Shown here one piece after another: positions 60,180 to 64,000 of a stretch of DNA of 64,000 nt. Made by a program: the position numbers and the translations under genes. Under the pieces are notes generated by a model that was not told the DNA's origin, did no database searches, and was given only the letters and a program-made list of their open reading frames with translations. Source of the DNA: Agapetus fuscipes. Taxonomy: Eukaryota > Arthropoda > Insecta > Trichoptera > Glossosomatidae. The DNA lies in the NCBI GenBank assembly GCA_951799405.1, contig OX637334.1, forward strand, positions 14,880,001-14,944,000. The letters are read 5' to 3'. Numbering within the stretch: the first letter of the stretch is position 1; each line of letters starts with the position of its first letter.

Positions 60180-61110
60180 AATATACGTACAAACTGGAGA
60201 GAAAATTCAAGAATTTTGACTAAATAGAAGGATATGCAAATAGTGTTGTTTTTTTGTTACATCTTGTACATTGCACAGTTTATTTCTAAATATTTTTTTG
60301 GGCGTTGAAAAATATAAGTAAGACCGTCTGGTGTTTCGTACTATAATTACTTTGAAAGGGGGAATGCAGGTTGCAGGGTTAGCCACTAACGTTCAAGGAT
60401 TTTGCTCGAATCCCGGTAAGTAAATGTAGAAAAAATGGTGGAGGAATCAAGAGGCAAGGACTAAAGATAACGTAAAAAGAGTTTAATACTAGAAGTAATT
60501 AATTGTTACCTTTCGATAGGTAGAATAATACCGACAGATGATATTATATTGCTACGCGAATCATATTGACCGCGAAAAAAATCGTAACTGCAGCCGCGCC
60601 ATCGTGTAAAGTGACACTTTTATTAGTTCAACGTGAAGTTAGTTCAAGAAAAGCAAAACAAAAACCATTTATTGCAGCACTTCAATTGAGACAAACGAAT
60701 TTCTTATTGAAAATGAATCAAGTTCTCGATTCTTGTGCAAGCTAAAAAAATAAGTAGGAATTTATGTTTCTCGTCCTTTCCTTCGTGGGATACTAACACT
60801 TTTTTCAATCTAGCTTTCACTTTTTCAATTCGAGTTTTTTTTTTTACTTATTATTGCGTTCATTCTGTACTTCAACAAACTTCGGAAGTGATGACTCAAG
60901 ATATTTTCCGGAACAAACTTAGATTGATATTCTCGTTTTGACAACCCTGTTACCATTATGGCAGGGCACGAACGCGACAAAAACATGTCTAAAAATAAAT
61001 AAATATAAGAGAAAGAAAGAAACCTTTTCAATGTCACCAAGTAACGAATGCTGTGCACGCTGACAAACACCGCACCACCGAAGTCGAGACTGAAGATATG
61101 TTCCAGAAAA
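60180..61110. other. No gene recognised
   Basis: Spacer with short frames. Confidence 0.5.
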
Positions 61111-61114
61111 ATGC

Positions 61115-61375
61115 TATATATATTTGGTGAGCGCTGTTTTCGTGTCCATAAATAACACCTCAGGAGCTCCCTGCGGGTTTGGTCGTCGCTATAAAAAACG
61201 CATATTCTTAAGAAAGATTTAGTTGCTGTAAGGCTGGATAGATCGTTGCTGACATATTTGCGTAAACCCAACGAAAAACGTAATTGTAAATTAATTGATC
61301 ATTTATTTGTGCTCCTCCGGGAATCGACCGCATAACCTTCCTATAGCAATTCCTTAGCGTTAACCGCAACTGCAG
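61115..61375 (-). mobile_element. Diverged SINE-A copy
   Basis: TATTTGGTGAGCGCTGTTTTC, TTGGTCGTCGCTATAAAAAACG, GTTGCTGTAAGGCTGG, GTGCTCCTCCGGGAATCG. Confidence 0.75.
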
Positions 61376-61449
61376 GCTATATTTAGAAATATACAAACAA
61401 GTGTAAAATTAGTGCAGTCGAATTTAAGATTGCCTTCATTTCAAAATTC

Positions 61450-61600
61450 TAGAGATGAAACATATTGTTCATTTGCGGTTTGGGTTTCTTTTTAACGTGC
61501 GATATACATGCGCGCCATACGCGAACTTGCAAGTGTTTGTATGCTGGCGGGCGTGCTCGAATATGTATTTGCAACTTTGATTATAGATGCAGATTGACTA
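61450..61600 (+). repeat. Decayed repeat C copy
   Basis: TGTTCATTTGCGGTTTGGGT, CGCGAACTTGCAAGTGTTTG, ATTTGCAACTTTGATTATAG. Confidence 0.55.
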
Positions 61601-62039
61601 GTCGAAAATCAAAATCTTCCACTTCCAAGTTAAAAATCAACGAACTTTTTTTCCAATGGGTAGGTACATTAGTACAATGGGAAATAGTCAATAATCCCAA
61701 GTTGGGAATAAATATACCTACACTGGTTTGACCAAGCATCATTGCGTGGCCAAACAAGAGAGACGGCAAACTACGGTTTCTTAGAAAATAAGATTAATTT
61801 ATGGAAACGTTGAGAAAATGACTTGCAGTGTTTCCACATATTTATCTAATATTCGTAAAAAATCCTAGATTGCCGCCTTTGGTTCTATACTACTTACTTA
61901 TAAGTACAAATCTAGTTCCCGTTTAGAGTAAATACTACTGAATGCCGTATTTGTTGTTCTGTTAGACTTCTCTCGTGTTTATTTAACGCATTTTTTACGT
62001 TAACGCTGTGAGTGAGTCATTTAAACTCTTGCGAGGTCA

Positions 62040-62102
62040 TATTCAGAGGGCTCTTGAGGTGTGATTCACACAAAAACAGCGCTAACCAAGTAAATCATCC
62101 TA
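62040..62102 (+). mobile_element. SINE-A 3' end
   Basis: CAGAGGGCTCTTGAGGTGTG, CACACAAAAACAGCGCTAACC, AAGTAAATCATCCTATTG. Confidence 0.7.
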
Positions 62103-62168
62103 TTGTTTTGTTAAAATGTGACTGTAACTAACCAACCATTTGATTAAACGGGTGGTCGACATACTGCT

Positions 62169-62315
62169 GGTGAGATTGCGAAAGAATGGAACCTGCAGAG
62201 TGCGAATAAGAGACGAGTATGTATGAGGAAGGTGATGAATATTGAGGAAATGAAAGTGATTTGTATGGACAGAAAAAAGTGGAGGCGCATCTGCGGAGGT
62301 ACCGGCCACCCCTAG
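62169..62315 (+). pseudogene. RTE-like LINE C-terminal fragment (LINE 2 family)
   Basis: 49 codons still in frame: EIAKEWNLQSANKRRVCM, EEMKVICMDRKKWRRICGG, TGHP then stop, and then GCGGCAGGATACAGAC as in the LINE 2 3' UTR. Truncated just upstream. Confidence 0.88.
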
Positions 62316-62399
62316 TGAAACGGCGGCAGGATACAGACAGACAGAGAGACATGCCTTCGACTTACCTTACATTATACTTGTTGAAGACCTTAGTAAGAC

Positions 62400-62590
62400 C
62401 TGTGACGTTTGCTTTAAGTACAAGGAGAAAATCTAATTTAGAATGAGATCCGCACGTGAATTGGCATAGACAATATTGTGTCGTCATCCAGCCGGGTTGC
62501 TAGGGAAAAGACGTAAAAATATTTCGTTATTGGTTGGTAATTGACTGGCGTTTGCTCGTCGAAAAAACAAGTTCCAAATTCAAAAATGTT
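62400..62590 (-). repeat. Repeat D copy
   Basis: Minus-type D: AATGAGATCCGCACGTGAATTGG, CAGCCGGGTTGCTAGGGAAAAG, TTATTGGTTGGTAATTG, GGCGTTTGCTCGTCGAAAAAAC. One of the fuller copies. Confidence 0.75.
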
Positions 62591-63035
62591 CCATCCTCAT
62601 TTTGCGTGAATAACATCTATACATGATTATCTCGGTTTTCAGTTTCTTTTGTCCCTCGTTGCCTTTATGGACAGAGATATCAGTACTTGAAAAATAGTAT
62701 AAATATGTAGAATTATTATTTTTTGTTTTATAATTCCTATGCACAATGAAGCATTGTTAAAAATACATGTGTTATTTTTTTCTGTCAAACATCCTTTTCC
62801 GGTTTTGTTGATTATTATTTTAATTTTGTATTATTGTGACAGGTGTAAAAAAATACAATTTGTCAACGTCTATCTGGTTAATGGCACCGACTTTCAATCG
62901 GAAAGTACCCGATTCAAATTAGATTAGTCATTTAATTTCAATCATAAGTTTTTCATCAATTCTTTGAGATGAATAATCTTGATATCTATAATCATAGCTT
63001 CAATGATTTATGAACGTTTCAGATTTATATTTCGC
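62591..63035. other. No gene recognised
   Basis: AT-rich spacer. Confidence 0.5.
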
Positions 63036-63039
63036 GCAT

Positions 63040-63455
63040 GTCCACAAACCAACGCTGGTAAGTTGGCGCTCACACATGCTGCATGTGTCTATAATCTGTA
63101 GGTAATCTAAGTTGTAAAGATATATTATCAATTTATTTGTTCGCGTTTACACATGCTGCATGTGTACACACAAAATAAACCAAACCACACATGAACGTAA
63201 ACTTTGCAACTACTGCCGCCTTTCCCTGGAATAGGGAGTAGCACTGGCAAAAGTGAACCCGGCTTTTACAGGATGGGGTGGCAGCCTCATACCAACCTAT
63301 CTAGGAAGTCAAGTAGGTACATATTTACGAAATAAGACCCAAACCTCATTATATGGGCGTACACCCTGCAAATCTGGCTGGCTTTCCCTAAAACAGGGGC
63401 TACATCGCCAAAACTGAACGTTTTTTACAGCCTCATGCCAACCATGAAATATAAA
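63040..63455 (-). repeat. Three successive diverged repeat C copies
   Basis: A short fragment at 63040-63095, a nearly full copy at 63100-63320 (AATCTAAGTTGTAAAGATAT to CCTATCTAGGAAGTCAAG), and a partial copy at 63345-63455 (CCCTAAAACAGGGGCTACATCG). Confidence 0.7.
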
Positions 63456-63483
63456 TGAGTAATCATACCTACTCCATCAGGCA

Positions 63484-63736
63484 TCTAATCTAATCTAAGT
63501 TGTAAACATATGTTAATTGGGGATTCGCATTATATGCATTCTCACTAGCAGACACGTACAAGTTCGAGCTTGCACATGCCGCATGTGAACCTACAACATA
63601 AAAACCCAAATCGTAAGTGGGCATACACCCTGCAACTCTTGCCGTCCTTCCCTGAAACAGGGGTGACATTGGCAAAGTGAACCATTTTTTACAGCGTGGG
63701 GGGGCAGCCGCATACCAACCTTTAAGTCAAGGAATT
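63484..63736 (-). repeat. Repeat C, full-length copy
   Basis: ATCTAATCTAATCTAAGTTG to CAACCTTTAAGTCAAGGAATT, with CCCTGAAACAGGGGTGACATTGG intact. Confidence 0.9.
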
Positions 63737-64000
63737 CGATTTAAATAAAGTATTTGTTTTATATCGATGCCATCAGGGCTCAGTAATAGTGTGGTTAAAG
63801 ATCCTATGACAATTATTGTACAAAAGCGCCGAATCCCTATTTAGAGTGGTTGCAACTTATCCAGAAGTGGCACTAAAAAAAGAAGATGAATTATCGAGAT
63901 ATCGAAACGAACAAAATCGTTTTCTCTCATAAATTGAATCTAGCAAACAACGGTACTCTTGCTTTATGGTGTTCGAGAACGGTATATTGATTTCACAGCT
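63737..64000. other. No gene recognised
   Basis: End of window. AT-rich, short frames only. Confidence 0.5.

Overview
This window is AT-rich arthropod, almost certainly insect, nuclear DNA. The signs are eukaryotic splice sites, tRNA-derived SINEs, a diverged 5S rRNA sequence, RTE-like LINEs and PIF/Harbinger, hAT, piggyBac-like and TA-target DNA elements. The order of insect cannot be fixed from the sequence. I see no convincing single-copy host protein gene: nearly everything that can be interpreted is a mobile element, its fossil, or tandem repeat.

Layout. 665-5069 is an apparently complete PIF/Harbinger element with perfect 34-bp inverted ends. It has two intact intron-containing genes on opposite strands, a DDE transposase and a MADF/BESS protein, whose exons interdigitate. 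5.1-8.7 kb holds small inverted-repeat elements and LINE fossils. 8775-11801 is an intact RTE-like LINE ORF between inverted copies of a dispersed repeat (family C). 12-16 kb is repeats plus a 5S rRNA-like sequence butted against a SINE. 16163-20160 is a young LTR retrotransposon with LTRs that read identically. Its only gene is a 792-residue Gag with an unusual order: SAP, coiled coil, capsid, CCHC knuckle, coiled coil, macrodomain (ADP-ribose-binding fold), CCCH finger. It has no pol. 21.0-25.3 kb is a second intact RTE-like LINE, bracketed by a 214-bp inverted copy of its own 3' end. 25354-27729 is a hAT-type element with an 8-bp target duplication and several nested insertions. 28.2-29.3 kb and 33.6-36.3 kb are minisatellites. 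36-64 kb is a mosaic of SINEs, foldbacks, hAT remnants and LINE fossils.

How the parts relate. The Harbinger transposase would need its MADF partner for DNA binding and nuclear targeting, as is known for this superfamily, and both are intact here. The LTR element must borrow protease, reverse transcriptase and integrase from another retroelement, while its own Gag carries a macrodomain that lacks the usual TARG1-type catalytic residues. The SINEs presumably used LINE machinery. Nested insertions (a MITE in a SINE, a hAT in a SINE, repeat C in repeat C) give clean target duplications and therefore reliable boundaries.

Four dispersed families are named here for convenience. SINE-A is tRNA-derived with an ATT-rich tail. 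SINE-B is a second tRNA-derived family. Repeat C is about 250 bp, with a TCCTTGAC end and a TTAGAT-repeat end. Repeat D carries a conserved GACGTCAC-type block.
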